This document shows positions 27,584 through 36,465 of a stretch of 64,000 nt of DNA, piece by piece. The translations under genes and the position numbers were made by a program. The DNA lies in NCBI RefSeq assembly GCF_001723055.1, contig NZ_MDCR01000015.1:1-64000 (forward strand), read 5' to 3'. Numbering within the stretch: the first letter of the stretch is position 1; each line of letters begins with the position of its first letter. The DNA comes from Streptomyces niveus (lineage in GTDB: Bacteria > Actinomycetota > Actinomycetes > Streptomycetales > Streptomycetaceae). Under the pieces are notes generated by a model that searched no databases, was not told the origin of the DNA, and was given only the letters and a program-made list of their open reading frames with translations.

Positions 27584-27781
27584 TCAGGCCGTCTGATGCC
27601 CCACCGCGACCAGCGCCACCGCCGCTATCAGCACCACCAACAGGGTCAGCAGCGCCACCGGGCTCAGACCACCGAAGGGACCCTCCTGCTCCAGCCGCTG
27701 CCTGTTCGCACGGCACACATGGCACCGGCCCTCGCTGACGGGTCCCGCGCAGTTGGCGCACACCAGCCGATCAAAGGTCAT
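27584..27781 (-). CDS. Small zinc-ribbon membrane protein
   Basis: 65 residues. The N-terminal CANC and CHVC pairs separated by ten residues could bind one zinc ion; the C-terminus is a single membrane segment (SPVALLTLLVVLIAAVALVAVG). Codon third positions are G/C-rich, supporting a real gene. Function is not known. It is convergent with the surface-protein gene and divergent from ftsE. Confidence 0.6.
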   Translation of the reverse strand: MTFDRLVCANCAGPVSEGRCHVCRANRQRLEQEGPFGGLSPVALLTLLVVLIAAVALVAVGHQTA

Positions 27782-28011
27782 GCGCTCTCCTCCTCCCGCG
27801 CCGCGAAGCCGCGAGTACTGTCTCTGCGCCCAACGCTCCGGGGAACGCGACCGTTCCCCGTACCACTACTGTGCCAGCTTCCGCCCGATTCGGCGCGCCC
27901 CGTCGGATCGCACCCGGTCCGTACCCGGTGGCGGGCGGCCGGCAGCCGTGATAAATCACCCAAGCCCGGACCAACCCCGGCGGCCGACTGCGCGGCCCCG
28001 GCCGGTTCGCG

Positions 28012-28017
28012 TAAGGT
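28012..28017 (+). promoter_or_regulatory. -10 element upstream of ftsE
   Basis: TAAGGT, 36 nt before the ftsE GTG, is the best -10 match in the 272-nt gap 27782-28053. I found no clear ribosome-binding site or other element in that gap. Confidence 0.4.
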
Positions 28018-28053
28018 CTCGCTCACCTACTCCCGGCCGACCGTGGTGCACCC

Positions 28054-28743
28054 GTGATCCGATTCGACAACGTCTCCAAGACCTATCCGAAGCAGAACCG
28101 ACCCGCCCTGCGTGATGTGTCCCTCGACATCGAGAAGGGGGAGTTCGTCTTCCTCGTGGGCTCGTCGGGCTCCGGCAAGTCGACCTTTCTGCGGCTCGTC
28201 CTGCGTGAGGAGCGCGCCAGCCACGGCGCGGTGCATGTCCTCGGCAAGGACCTCGCGCGCCTGTCGAACTGGAAGGTGCCCAGCATGCGCCGCCAACTCG
28301 GCACGGTCTTCCAGGACTTCCGCCTCCTGCCGAACAAGACCGTCATGCAGAACGTGGCGTTCGCCCAGGAGGTCATCGGCAAGTCCCGCGGCGAGACCAA
28401 CAAATCCGTCCCCCAGGTCCTCGATCTCGTCGGACTCGGCGGCAAGGAGGACCGGATGCCCGGTGAACTCTCCGGCGGTGAGCAGCAACGCGTCGCGATC
28501 GCACGGGCCTTCGTCAACCGCCCCATGCTGCTGATCGCGGACGAACCGACGGGCAACCTCGACCCGCAGACCTCCGTCGGCATCATGAAGCTGCTGGATC
28601 GCATCAACCGCACCGGCACGACCGTCGTGATGGCGACCCACGACCAGAACATCGTCGACCAGATGCGCAAGCGTGTGATCGAGCTCGAAAAGGGCCGTCT
28701 CGTGCGAGACCAGGCGCGAGGCGTCTACGGCTACCAGCACTGA
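28054..28743 (+). CDS. ftsE: Cell division ATP-binding protein FtsE
   Basis: 229 residues from GTG 28054. ABC ATPase with Walker [11 protein letters not shown]-loop [12 protein letters not shown], signature LSGGEQQRV, Walker [10 protein letters not shown] and the H-loop His (VVMATHD). The [11 protein letters not shown] stretch is typical of FtsE. It works with membrane partner FtsX, encoded 35 nt downstream, to activate a peptidoglycan hydrolase at the cell surface; a hydrolase partner is not encoded here. Usual family length. Confidence 0.95.
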   Translation: MIRFDNVSKTYPKQNRPALRDVSLDIEKGEFVFLVGSSGSGKSTFLRLVLREERASHGAVHVLGKDLARLSNWKVPSMRRQLGTVFQDFRLLPNKTVMQNVAFAQEVIGKSRGETNKSVPQVLDLVGLGGKEDRMPGELSGGEQQRVAIARAFVNRPMLLIADEPTGNLDPQTSVGIMKLLDRINRTGTTVVMATHDQNIVDQMRKRVIELEKGRLVRDQARGVYGYQH

Positions 28744-28778
28744 GCAACGCGAAGAGCATCGAAAGCTGAAAGGACGCC

Positions 28779-29696
28779 ATGCGCGCCCAGTTCGTCCTGT
28801 CGGAGATCGGCGTCGGTCTCCGCCGAAATCTGACGATGACGTTCGCCGTCATCATTTCCGTAGCACTCTCGCTCGCGCTGTTCGGCGGCGCACTGCTCAT
28901 GCGCGAGCAGGTCAGCGTGATGAAGGACTTCTGGTACGACAAGGTCAACGTCTCGATCTTCCTGTGCAACAAGGGTGACGCCGAGACCACCGAGAAGTGC
29001 GAGAAGGGCCCCGCCACCGCTGATCAGCGGAAGTCGATCGAGTCCGACCTCGAAAAGATGGACATCGTCGACGACGTCTACCACGAGACGGCGGACGAGG
29101 CGTACAAGCACTACCGCGAGCAGTACGGCGAGACGCCCATCGCCGGGATGATCACCCCGGACCAGATGCAGGAGTCGCTGCGGGTCAAGCTCAAGGACCC
29201 GGAGAAGTACAAGGTGGTGGCAACCGCCTTCGAGGGCCGGGACGGTGTGCAGTCCGTCGCGGACCAGCGCAACATCCTGGAGAACCTCTTCAATCTGATG
29301 CAGGGCATGAATGTCGCCGCGCTCGGAGTGATGGCGCTGATGCTAGTCATTGCCCTGATGCTGATCGTGAACACCGTCCGGGTGTCCGCGTTCAGCAGAC
29401 GCAGGGAGACCGGCATCATGCGCCTGGTGGGCGCGTCGAGCTTCTACATCCAGATGCCGTTCATCATGGAGGCCGCGTTCGCCGGACTGATCGGCGGTGT
29501 CGTCGCCTGCGTCCTTCTGCTCGCCGGTCGTTACTTCCTGATCGACGGCGGAATCGCGCTTGAAGAGAAGATGCAACTCATCAACTTCATCGGGTGGGAC
29601 GCCGTACTGGCCATCCTCCCGCTGGTGTTGGTGATCGGGTTGCTCATGCCGGCAGTTGCGGCCTCGGTCGTGTTGCGCAAGTACCTCAAGGTGTGA
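28779..29696 (+). CDS. ftsX: Cell division protein FtsX
   Basis: 305 residues, with AAAGGA ahead of ATG 28779. Membrane segment 1 (LTMTFAVIISVALSLALFGGALL) is followed by an extracellular domain of about 130 residues containing the Cys pair in FLCNKGDAETTEKCEKG, then three C-terminal membrane segments (VAALGVMALMLVIALMLIVNTV and two more), as expected for FtsX (PF02687). It transmits the ATP cycle of FtsE to an extracellular wall hydrolase. Confidence 0.94.
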   Translation: MRAQFVLSEIGVGLRRNLTMTFAVIISVALSLALFGGALLMREQVSVMKDFWYDKVNVSIFLCNKGDAETTEKCEKGPATADQRKSIESDLEKMDIVDDVYHETADEAYKHYREQYGETPIAGMITPDQMQESLRVKLKDPEKYKVVATAFEGRDGVQSVADQRNILENLFNLMQGMNVAALGVMALMLVIALMLIVNTVRVSAFSRRRETGIMRLVGASSFYIQMPFIMEAAFAGLIGGVVACVLLLAGRYFLIDGGIALEEKMQLINFIGWDAVLAILPLVLVIGLLMPAVAASVVLRKYLKV

Positions 29697-29750
29697 CATT
29701 GGCCCCTGGCGTCGTCTCGCCAAGCCGCTCTGCGGCGCCGGGGGTTGTCC

Positions 29751-29756
29751 TAGACT
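29751..29756 (+). promoter_or_regulatory. -10 element for the S41 protease gene
   Basis: TAGACT lies 8 nt before ATG 29764, with TTG-rich sequence (GGTTGT) close upstream. This implies a leaderless or near-leaderless transcript separate from ftsEX. Confidence 0.5.
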
Positions 29757-29763
29757 CGTCGCC

Positions 29764-30951
29764 ATGCCGGGCCAAGACAATCGACTCAAACCCCACGGGT
29801 TCTACCGCGGGGCGGCCCTGACCTTGCTGTTCGCGAGCGTGCTCGCCACCGCCGCGGCCACCGACTCGCTGCCGCGTGCCGACGAGGAAGCCGCCCGCAT
29901 AAGCACCCGCTCCGTCGCCTCCACCGCCGACAGGGACGAGGTCGCGCGGGCCGCCGCCGAGGCCATGGCGGACGGCAAGTCCGGCACCGAGGCCGCCGAG
30001 GACGTCGTCAGCCGCAGCGGTGACCGCTGGGGCGCCGTCTACGACAAGGGCGAGTACGAGGAGTTCGAGCAGGCACTCGACGGCAAGTACACCGGGGTGG
30101 GCCTCTCCGCCAAGCGCCTGGCCGACGGCCGGATCGCGGCGAGCAAGGTCCAGCCGGGCGGCCCCGCCGCACGCGCCGGGATCAAGGCCGGCGACATCCT
30201 TCGTACGGTCGACGGCGAGCCGGTCGGCCCGCGCCCCGTGACCGAGGTCGTCGCGCTGCTGCGTGGCGAGGGCCAGGGCGCCGGGGGGTCCGAGGACGCG
30301 TCCGCGGGCACCACCGTCGTGCTCGGCCTGTCGCGCGGCGGGCACGAGTGGACCGAGACGCTGCGCCGCGTCAGCCTCAGTACGGACGCGGTCACGCTGG
30401 AGACCGGCGCCGACGGCGCGCTCGTGATCAAGGTCGCCGCGTTCACCAAGGGCACCGGCAAGCAGATCAGGAACGCCGTCCTGGAAGCGCCGAGGGGCGC
30501 CGGAGTCCTGCTCGACCTGAGGGGCAACGCGGGCGGTCTGGTCACCGAGGCCGTCCAGGCGGCCTCCGCCTTCCTGGACGGCGGCCTGGTCGCCACGTAC
30601 GACATACGAGGCGAGCAGCGCGCCCTGTACGCGGACCCGGGCGGCGACACCGAGCGGCCCGTGGTGGCGCTCGTCGACGGCGGCACGATGAGCGCCGCCG
30701 AGCTGGTCACCGGCGCCCTCCAGGACCGGGGCCGGGCGATCACGGTCGGATCCCCCACCTTCGGCAAGGGCTCCGTACAGATGCCGAGCCGGCTGCCGGA
30801 CGGTTCCGTGGCCGAGCTGACGGTCGGGCACTACCGCACACCCGCTGGTCACAAGGTCGACGACAAGGGCATCACCCCCGACCTGGTGGTGGACGAACGG
30901 GCCCAGGAGCGGGCCCGCACGGTATTGAGTGGCCTCGGGGGTGGGTCGTAG
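29764..30951 (+). CDS. S41 family carboxyl-terminal processing protease with PDZ domain
   Basis: 395 residues. An N-terminal signal/anchor (RGAALTLLFASVLATAAATDSLP) precedes a PDZ domain at ~110-200 (YTGVGLSAK, GPAARAGIKAGDILRTVDGEPV). The S41 core carries LLDLRGNAGGLV and the Ser/Lys dyad Ser310 (GGTMSAAEL) and Lys335 (FGKGSVQ), 25 residues apart as in the family. It should cleave exported or membrane proteins near their C-termini outside the membrane. Its position between ftsX and smpB is conserved in Streptomyces; the target is unknown. Confidence 0.92.
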   Translation: MPGQDNRLKPHGFYRGAALTLLFASVLATAAATDSLPRADEEAARISTRSVASTADRDEVARAAAEAMADGKSGTEAAEDVVSRSGDRWGAVYDKGEYEEFEQALDGKYTGVGLSAKRLADGRIAASKVQPGGPAARAGIKAGDILRTVDGEPVGPRPVTEVVALLRGEGQGAGGSEDASAGTTVVLGLSRGGHEWTETLRRVSLSTDAVTLETGADGALVIKVAAFTKGTGKQIRNAVLEAPRGAGVLLDLRGNAGGLVTEAVQAASAFLDGGLVATYDIRGEQRALYADPGGDTERPVVALVDGGTMSAAELVTGALQDRGRAITVGSPTFGKGSVQMPSRLPDGSVAELTVGHYRTPAGHKVDDKGITPDLVVDERAQERARTVLSGLGGGS

Positions 30952-30969
30952 TGCGAAAATGAACGCACT

Positions 30970-31455
30970 ATGGCTAAGGAAAAGGACACAGGGCGCAAGC
31001 TGGTCGCGCAGAACAAGAAGGCGCGGCACGACTACCTCATTCTCGATACCTACGAGTGCGGTCTCGTGCTGACGGGTACCGAGGTCAAGTCACTGCGCCA
31101 GGGACGCGCCTCCCTGGCGGACGGCTTCGTACAGATCGACGACCACGAGGCATGGCTGCACAACGTGCATGTGCCCGAGTACACCCAGGGCACCTGGACC
31201 AATCACTCGGCACGCCGGAAGCGGAAGCTGCTGATGCACCGGCTTGAGATCGACAAGCTGGAGCAGAAGTCGAACGAGTCCGGCCACACGATCGTGCCGC
31301 TGGCCCTCTACTTCAAGGGCGGCCGGGCCAAGATCGAGATCGCGCTGGCGAAGGGCAAGAAGGAGTACGACAAGCGCCAGACGCTGCGCGAGAAGCAGGA
31401 CCGGCGGGAGACGGACCGCGCGGTCTCGGCCGCCCGCCGGCGTCAGCGGGCCTGA
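30970..31455 (+). CDS. smpB: SsrA-binding protein SmpB
   Basis: 161 residues. The pattern [34 protein letters not shown] and the basic C-terminal tail ([20 protein letters not shown]) are diagnostic. SmpB binds tmRNA and places it in the A-site of stalled ribosomes for trans-translation; the tail reads the empty mRNA channel. Its partner tmRNA is encoded 104 nt downstream, a typical arrangement. Confidence 0.97.
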   Translation: MAKEKDTGRKLVAQNKKARHDYLILDTYECGLVLTGTEVKSLRQGRASLADGFVQIDDHEAWLHNVHVPEYTQGTWTNHSARRKRKLLMHRLEIDKLEQKSNESGHTIVPLALYFKGGRAKIEIALAKGKKEYDKRQTLREKQDRRETDRAVSAARRRQRA

Positions 31456-31508
31456 CCGCCCCGTGGACGGCGGGCGGAATAAGGTGGCCCCGTCGCGTGC
31501 TGGTCACG

Positions 31509-31514
31509 TAGGAT
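31509..31514 (+). promoter_or_regulatory. -10 element of ssrA
   Basis: TAGGAT, about 46 nt before the mature tmRNA 5' end. The precursor leader would be removed by RNase P. Confidence 0.55.
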
Positions 31515-31559
31515 GGGGGCTGTCCCGCAGAGCAGGGACGGCGTTTGAAAAATCAACAT

Positions 31560-31947
31560 GGGGATGATCGGTTTCGACAGCGGATGTCGAGGCAGGGGAA
31601 GCGAGTCGAGGAAGCGGCAATGATCTCGTTAACCATATGTCGCAAACTATAATCGCCAATTCTAAGCGCGATTCCTCCACCTTCGCCCTCGCTGCCTAAT
31701 TAGCAGCTAGCGAAGACTCCGTGGAGTGTCAGCCCGGGAGTGTTCCCGACCCGGATCCTGGCATCAATTAGGGAACTAAACCATCGCGTTCGGTCACGGG
31801 ACACGGTGGGAAATCAAACAGTGACTGGGCCTGTCGGAGGCTTGTTCGCGTGACCTCCGGGGCCGAGTAAAAACGTAGCGAACTGCACTCGGAGAAGCCC
31901 TGGTTCCGCACCGTTGGACGCGGGTTCGATTCCCGCCATCTCCACCA
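31560..31947 (+). ncRNA. ssrA: tmRNA
   Basis: 388 nt. The tRNA-like ends pair as GGGGATG with CATCTCC, followed by encoded ACCA; GGTTCGATTCC near the 3' end is the T-arm. The resume codon GCC at 31655 opens the tag ANSKRDSSTFALAA, ending at TAA 31699 and followed by a second stop (TAG). Tag and termini match actinobacterial tmRNA. With SmpB it rescues stalled ribosomes and marks the product for proteolysis through the ALAA end. Confidence 0.96.
31655..31699 (+). other. tmRNA tag-peptide reading frame
   Basis: Fourteen codons plus TAA, encoding ANSKRDSSTFALAA. It is preceded by ATAATC at the usual position before the resume codon. The S. coelicolor tag, from memory ANTKRDSSQQAFALAA, is two residues longer. 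Confidence 0.92.
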
Positions 31948-31960
31948 CCCCATGTGAGGC

Positions 31961-31992
31961 GAAGGCCCCGCTGCCCAGGCAGCGGGGCCTTC
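31961..31992 (+). terminator. Terminator of ssrA
   Basis: Perfect 14-bp stem GAAGGCCCCGCTGC / GCAGCGGGGCCTTC with loop CCAG, 13 nt after the tmRNA 3' end. Confidence 0.88.
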
Positions 31993-32296
31993 GTCGCGCG
32001 CCCGGCGGCGCGAAGGAGTGCGGGTGGCCGGAATGATTCACTCAAGATCGGCCGTTCGGCAACGAAGATGTACACATGCCTATCAACTGGTGAAGCGTGG
32101 GCACGCCGCTGGTCGCCGTGCGCTACATTCTGGATCCGGGTGCGGTGGTGGGGGCGTTCGGTTCGGGTGGGGACCCGGAACGACGGCCGGATTTCAGCCA
32201 GTTTTATGTATGCGCCCGGTAATCCTGTGGGGGGATGTGTGTACAGCTGTGAACAATTGGCGAGAAGATGCCCAAAAGGGGCATACGCATGAGCCG
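31993..32296 (+). promoter_or_regulatory. Upstream region of matA
   Basis: About 300 nt without a supportable gene. Base composition is lower in G+C than around it. An in-frame GTG at 32249 could extend matA by 16 codons, but those codons have poor G/C at third positions. A good AAAAGGGG site precedes ATG 32289, which opens a different frame from matA. Confidence 0.35.
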
Positions 32297-32977
32297 ATGG
32301 ACGTCACCGTCGAGCTCGACGGTCTGGGACGGCAGCTCTCCGAGCTGCCCGGACGGGCCGCAGACGGCACCGGCATACCCGCCGCACGCGCCGCGGACAG
32401 CTCCGACGGACCCGTCTTCGTCGACGCCAGTGGCCGTCGGAGCAAGAAGCTCCGGCGTCTTGGCTGGGTGCTGGCCATCGCCAGCGCCTGTTACGCGATC
32501 GCCCTGGTGGCGGCCCTGATCGGTGGCAACTCCACCGCCCCCTTGCTCCAGATACCCGGCGTCAGTGACAAACGGGACTCGGAGAAGGTCGAGATACAGC
32601 CGCCCCCGAAGGACCGGCCCACCGTGGTGGACACTCCGGGCGCGGACGCCGGTACCGGCCCGTCGGACTCCGTCTCGGGCTCGCCGTCGGCGTCCGGCGC
32701 GCGCACCGTCTCCTCCGCCGAACCGGAACCCTCCGCCTCGGCCTCCGGCAAGCCGGACCCGGACCCGAAACCGGGCAGGCCCAACCCCAAGCCGGACCCG
32801 GGCGACCCCGATCCAGGACCGGGAGAGCCCAACCCCGAGCCCGGCACCGGCGATCCCGACCCGGGCCCCGTCGACCCCGGCCCGGACCCCGAACCGGAAC
32901 CCACCCTGTCGGACACACCGACCGACTCACCCGTTGCACAGGACGGCCGGCAGGCCGTCGCGGAAGGCGCCGAGTAA
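32297..32977 (+). CDS. matA: MatA, membrane protein of the mat surface-polysaccharide locus
   Basis: 226 residues from ATG 32297. A soluble N-terminus of about 55 residues precedes one membrane segment (LGWVLAIASACYAIALVAALIGG) and a Pro-rich extracellular tail with DPDPGPGEP-type repeats that could span the wall. The gene lies 3 nt before the deacetylase/glycosyltransferase MatB gene and downstream of smpB-ssrA, as matA (SCO2963, from memory) does. In S. lividans and S. coelicolor, matAB is needed for poly-beta-1,6-N-acetylglucosamine production and mycelial aggregation. MatA's biochemical role is not settled; the assignment rests on context. Confidence 0.7.
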   Translation: MDVTVELDGLGRQLSELPGRAADGTGIPAARAADSSDGPVFVDASGRRSKKLRRLGWVLAIASACYAIALVAALIGGNSTAPLLQIPGVSDKRDSEKVEIQPPPKDRPTVVDTPGADAGTGPSDSVSGSPSASGARTVSSAEPEPSASASGKPDPDPKPGRPNPKPDPGDPDPGPGEPNPEPGTGDPDPGPVDPGPDPEPEPTLSDTPTDSPVAQDGRQAVAEGAE

Positions 32978-32980
32978 CAC

Positions 32981-35200
32981 ATGACCTCTTCCGGCAGACG
33001 GGCCCCGTCGCACAAGCAGAACCAGCACAGCCGCAAGCAGAGACAGAAGCCGGGGCGCACCGCCAGACGTCGGCTCCCCATGCGCTACCTGCTGCCCTCG
33101 CTGCTCCTCGTCGCCCTCCTCGCGATGCTGATGCTGCGGGGCTACGTACACAGCGAGATCCTCGCCGACCATCGCGTACGCCCGCCCGCCGGCACCGGCC
33201 AGGTGCCCGACCGGATCCTCAAGGGCGGCCCGGTCATCGACGCGCGCGGGACCACCACGCCCAAGGCGCTGCGGGTCCCCGACCACAAGCTCGTGCTGAC
33301 CTTCGACGACGGACCGGATCCGGAGTGGACGCCGAAGGTCCTCGACGAGCTGAAGCGGTACGACGCGCACGCCGTCTTCTTCGTCACCGGCACGATGGCC
33401 TCGCGCCATCCCGGCCTGGTGCGGCGCATGGTCGACGAGGGCCATGAGATCGGTCTGCACACCTTCAACCACCCCGATCTCGCCTACCAGTCCAGGTCCC
33501 GTATCGACTGGGAGCTGACCCAGAACCAGCTGGTGCTCGCGGGGGCGGCGGGGATCCGTACGTCGCTGTTCCGGCCGCCGTACTCCTCCTTCGCCGACGC
33601 GATGGACGACGAGTCCTGGCCGGTCACCGAGTACATCGGCAGCCTCGGCTACATCACCGTGCTCAACAACACCGACAGCGAGGACTGGAAGCGCCCCGGC
33701 GCCTCCGCGATCATCGAGCGGGCCACCCCGGAGGGCACCCGCGGCTCCATCGTCCTGATGCACGACTCCGGCGGCGACCGCTCGCAGACCGTGACCGCGC
33801 TCCGTACGTTCCTGCCGCAGATGAAGGAGCGGGGGTACCAGTTCGCCAACCTCACCGAGGCGCTGGGCGCCCCCAGCGCCCACACACCCGCCTCCGGTGT
33901 CGAACTGCTCCAGGGCAAGGCCTTCGTCGGCGCCGTCGCCGTCTCGGAGAGCGCCACCACCGTGCTGGTGGGCGGACTCGCCGTGATCGGTGTGCTGGTC
34001 ATCGGGCGGTTCGGACTGATGCTGGTGCTGTCCTTCGCGCACGCGCGCAAGGTGCGCGGACGCGGCTTCAGTTGGGGCGCGCCGGTGACCGAACCGGTGA
34101 CGGTGCTGGTGCCCGCGTACAACGAACGCGAGTGCATAGCCAGCACGGTGCGCTCACTGACGCGGAGCGACCACCCGATCGAGGTCATCGTCATCGACGA
34201 CGGGTCGACGGACGGCACGGCGGACATCGTCGAGGCGATGTGGCTTCGAGACGTCCATGTCGTACGGCAGGTCAACGGCGGCAAGCCCGCCGCCCTCAAC
34301 AACGGCCTGGCGCACGCCAGTCACGACCTCGTCGTGATGATGGACGGCGACACCGTCTTCGAGCCGTCCACCGTACGGGAGTTGGTCCAGCCGTTCGGCG
34401 ACCCGAGGGTCGGCGCCGTCGCGGGCAACGCCAAGGTCGGCAACCGCGACACCCTCATCGGCGCCTGGCAGCACATCGAGTACGTGATGGGCTTCAACCT
34501 CGACCGGCGCATGTACGACGTGCTCGGCTGCATGCCCACCATCCCCGGCGCGGTCGGCGCCTTCCGCCGCCAGGCGCTGGAGCGGGTCGGCGGCATGAGC
34601 GAGGACACCCTCGCCGAGGACACCGACATCACCATGGCCCTGCACCGCGACGGCTGGCGGGTCGTGTACGCGGAGCGGGCCCGCGCCTGGACCGAGGCGC
34701 CGGAGTCGGTGCAGCAGCTGTGGTCCCAGCGCTACCGCTGGAGCTACGGCACGATGCAGGCGATCTGGAAGCACCGCCGCGCCGTGGTCGAGAAGGGTCC
34801 TTCGGGGCGCTTCGGCCGGGTCGGACTGCCGCTGGTCTCGCTGTTCATGGTGCTGTTCCCGCTGCTGGCGCCGCTCATCGACGTATTCCTGCTGTACGGG
34901 CTGGTGTTCGGCCCCACCCGGAACACGATCATCGCGTGGCTGGGGGTGCTGGCCGTCCAGGCGGTCTGCGCCGCGTACGCCTTCCGGCTCGACGGTGAGC
35001 GCATGATCCATCTCGTCTCGCTGCCCCTCCAGCAGATCCTCTACCGGCAGCTGATGTACGTCGTCCTGCTCCAGTCCTGGATCACGGCCCTCACCGGTGG
35101 CCGGCTGCGCTGGCAGAAGCTGCGCCGCACCGGCGCGGTGGAGGCGCCGGGAGCCACGACGGGCCGGCGGAGCGACGACAGCCGGAGGCCGGTGGCATGA
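32981..35200 (+). CDS. matB: MatB, polysaccharide deacetylase / GT2 synthase fusion
   Basis: 739 residues. N-terminal cytoplasmic basic region, a membrane segment (LLPSLLLVALLAMLML), then a NodB deacetylase domain (about 100-310) with TFDDGPDPEW, HTFNHPDL metal-site histidines and RPPY. A second membrane segment leads to a processive GT2 domain: VPAYNERECIASTVRSL, DDGSTDG, MMDGDT, EDTDITM and QRYRW, followed by C-terminal membrane helices. This combines PgaC-like polymerisation of GlcNAc with PgaB/IcaB-like deacetylation in one protein, as described for MatB. Expected product: extracellular PNAG-type glycan for hyphal aggregation. Confidence 0.88.
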   Translation: MTSSGRRAPSHKQNQHSRKQRQKPGRTARRRLPMRYLLPSLLLVALLAMLMLRGYVHSEILADHRVRPPAGTGQVPDRILKGGPVIDARGTTTPKALRVPDHKLVLTFDDGPDPEWTPKVLDELKRYDAHAVFFVTGTMASRHPGLVRRMVDEGHEIGLHTFNHPDLAYQSRSRIDWELTQNQLVLAGAAGIRTSLFRPPYSSFADAMDDESWPVTEYIGSLGYITVLNNTDSEDWKRPGASAIIERATPEGTRGSIVLMHDSGGDRSQTVTALRTFLPQMKERGYQFANLTEALGAPSAHTPASGVELLQGKAFVGAVAVSESATTVLVGGLAVIGVLVIGRFGLMLVLSFAHARKVRGRGFSWGAPVTEPVTVLVPAYNERECIASTVRSLTRSDHPIEVIVIDDGSTDGTADIVEAMWLRDVHVVRQVNGGKPAALNNGLAHASHDLVVMMDGDTVFEPSTVRELVQPFGDPRVGAVAGNAKVGNRDTLIGAWQHIEYVMGFNLDRRMYDVLGCMPTIPGAVGAFRRQALERVGGMSEDTLAEDTDITMALHRDGWRVVYAERARAWTEAPESVQQLWSQRYRWSYGTMQAIWKHRRAVVEKGPSGRFGRVGLPLVSLFMVLFPLLAPLIDVFLLYGLVFGPTRNTIIAWLGVLAVQAVCAAYAFRLDGERMIHLVSLPLQQILYRQLMYVVLLQSWITALTGGRLRWQKLRRTGAVEAPGATTGRRSDDSRRPVA

Positions 35201-36465
35201 GCGGCGTTCCTCTCGACACGGCGGGCGCCGCGCGCGCCCGGCACAAGGCACCGGGACCGCGGGGAGCGGAGGCCGCCGCCGTACGTCCCTCCGGGCGTGA
35301 CCGCTATCTCGACCTGCTGCGCGCGGTCGCGCTGGGGCGGGTGGTGATCTATCACATCTTCGGCTGGGCCTGGCTGACGATCCTCTTCCCCTCGATGGGT
35401 GTGATGTTCGCGCTGGCGGGCTCGCTGATGGCGCGCTCGCTGGGCCGGCCGGCGCTCGGTGTGATCCGGGGCCGGATGCGGCGGCTGCTGCCGCCGATGT
35501 GGGCGTTCGCGGTGGTCGTCGTGCCGGTGATCTTCGCGCTGGGGTGGCGGCCGGTCAGGGAGGAGGGGCTCTGGTGGTTCCTCCGGCTGGCCAACTATCT
35601 GTTCCCGGTCGGGGCGCCGCCGTATCCCTGGGAGAGCGGGGCCGAGGGCGGCCTGCTGGAGACGTCCTGGGCGGAGCAGGCGGTCGGGCCGCTCTGGTAC
35701 ATCCGCGCGTATCTCTGGTTCGTACTGGCGTCCCCGCTGCTGCTGTGGGCCTTCCGGCGGGTGCCGTGGGCCACCCTGCTGGCGCCGCTCGCGCTGACCG
35801 CCGTCATCGGCACCGGTCTGGTGGAGATTTCCGGCGAGAGCGGCGAGGCGCTGACGGACTTCGCGGTCTACGGCGCGTGCTGGATCCTCGGATTCGCGCA
35901 CCACGACGGCCTGTTCACGAAGGTGCCGCGCTATCTCACGGTCTCGCTGGCCGCCTTCGTCATGACCTTCGGGATCTGGTGGGCCTCCGGGCATCTCACG
36001 GAGGAGGGCTGGAATCTGGACGAGATCCCGCTGGCCCAGGCGACCTGGTCGTTCGGCTTCTGCGTGATCCTGCTCCAGTACGCGCCGTCGTGGCGCCAAC
36101 TCCCGGGCAGGCTCGCGCGGTTCGACTCCGTGATCACGCTCGCCAACAACCGGGCCGTGACGATCTATCTCTGGCACAACCTGCTGATCATGGCGACCTT
36201 CCCGGCCATCGACCTGCTCTACGACATCCCCGCGCTGTACGACCACGCCGGCCTGGTCGACGCGGCGTATCCGGTGCTGCCGCTGCTGCTGGTCTGGCCG
36301 TTGCTCGCGGTCGCGATCCTCGCCTTCGGGTGGGTCGAGGACATCGCGGCGAAGCGGCGGCCGAGGCTCTGGCCGAACGGCTCGGGCGGCTCGACCGGCT
36401 CCGGGGGCGTTACGTCCACGGGCTCAGCGCCGCCCGCGCGCGCAGGCTCCGCAGACCGTCGCTGA
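35197..36465 (+). CDS. Membrane acyltransferase (family 3)
   Basis: 422 residues, ATGA overlap with matB. PF01757-type: RDRYLDLLRAVALGRVVIYHIFGW contains the conserved Arg/His start, followed by about ten membrane segments and PLWYIRAYLWFVLASPLLLW. Such proteins move acyl groups across the membrane onto exported glycans. Translational coupling to matB suggests that it modifies the MatB polymer; this is inference. Its last 56 nt overlap the 3' end of the convergent LysR gene. Confidence 0.85.
   Translation: MSGVPLDTAGAARARHKAPGPRGAEAAAVRPSGRDRYLDLLRAVALGRVVIYHIFGWAWLTILFPSMGVMFALAGSLMARSLGRPALGVIRGRMRRLLPPMWAFAVVVVPVIFALGWRPVREEGLWWFLRLANYLFPVGAPPYPWESGAEGGLLETSWAEQAVGPLWYIRAYLWFVLASPLLLWAFRRVPWATLLAPLALTAVIGTGLVEISGESGEALTDFAVYGACWILGFAHHDGLFTKVPRYLTVSLAAFVMTFGIWWASGHLTEEGWNLDEIPLAQATWSFGFCVILLQYAPSWRQLPGRLARFDSVITLANNRAVTIYLWHNLLIMATFPAIDLLYDIPALYDHAGLVDAAYPVLPLLLVWPLLAVAILAFGWVEDIAAKRRPRLWPNGSGGSTGSGGVTSTGSAPPARAGSADRR

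Noticed and set aside
32289..32519. Alternative 76-codon frame from ATG 32289, which has the better ribosome-binding site
   Set aside because: It lies inside matA in another frame, encodes Ser/Pro-rich low-complexity sequence and stops early; matA frame has the membrane segment and proper codon use.
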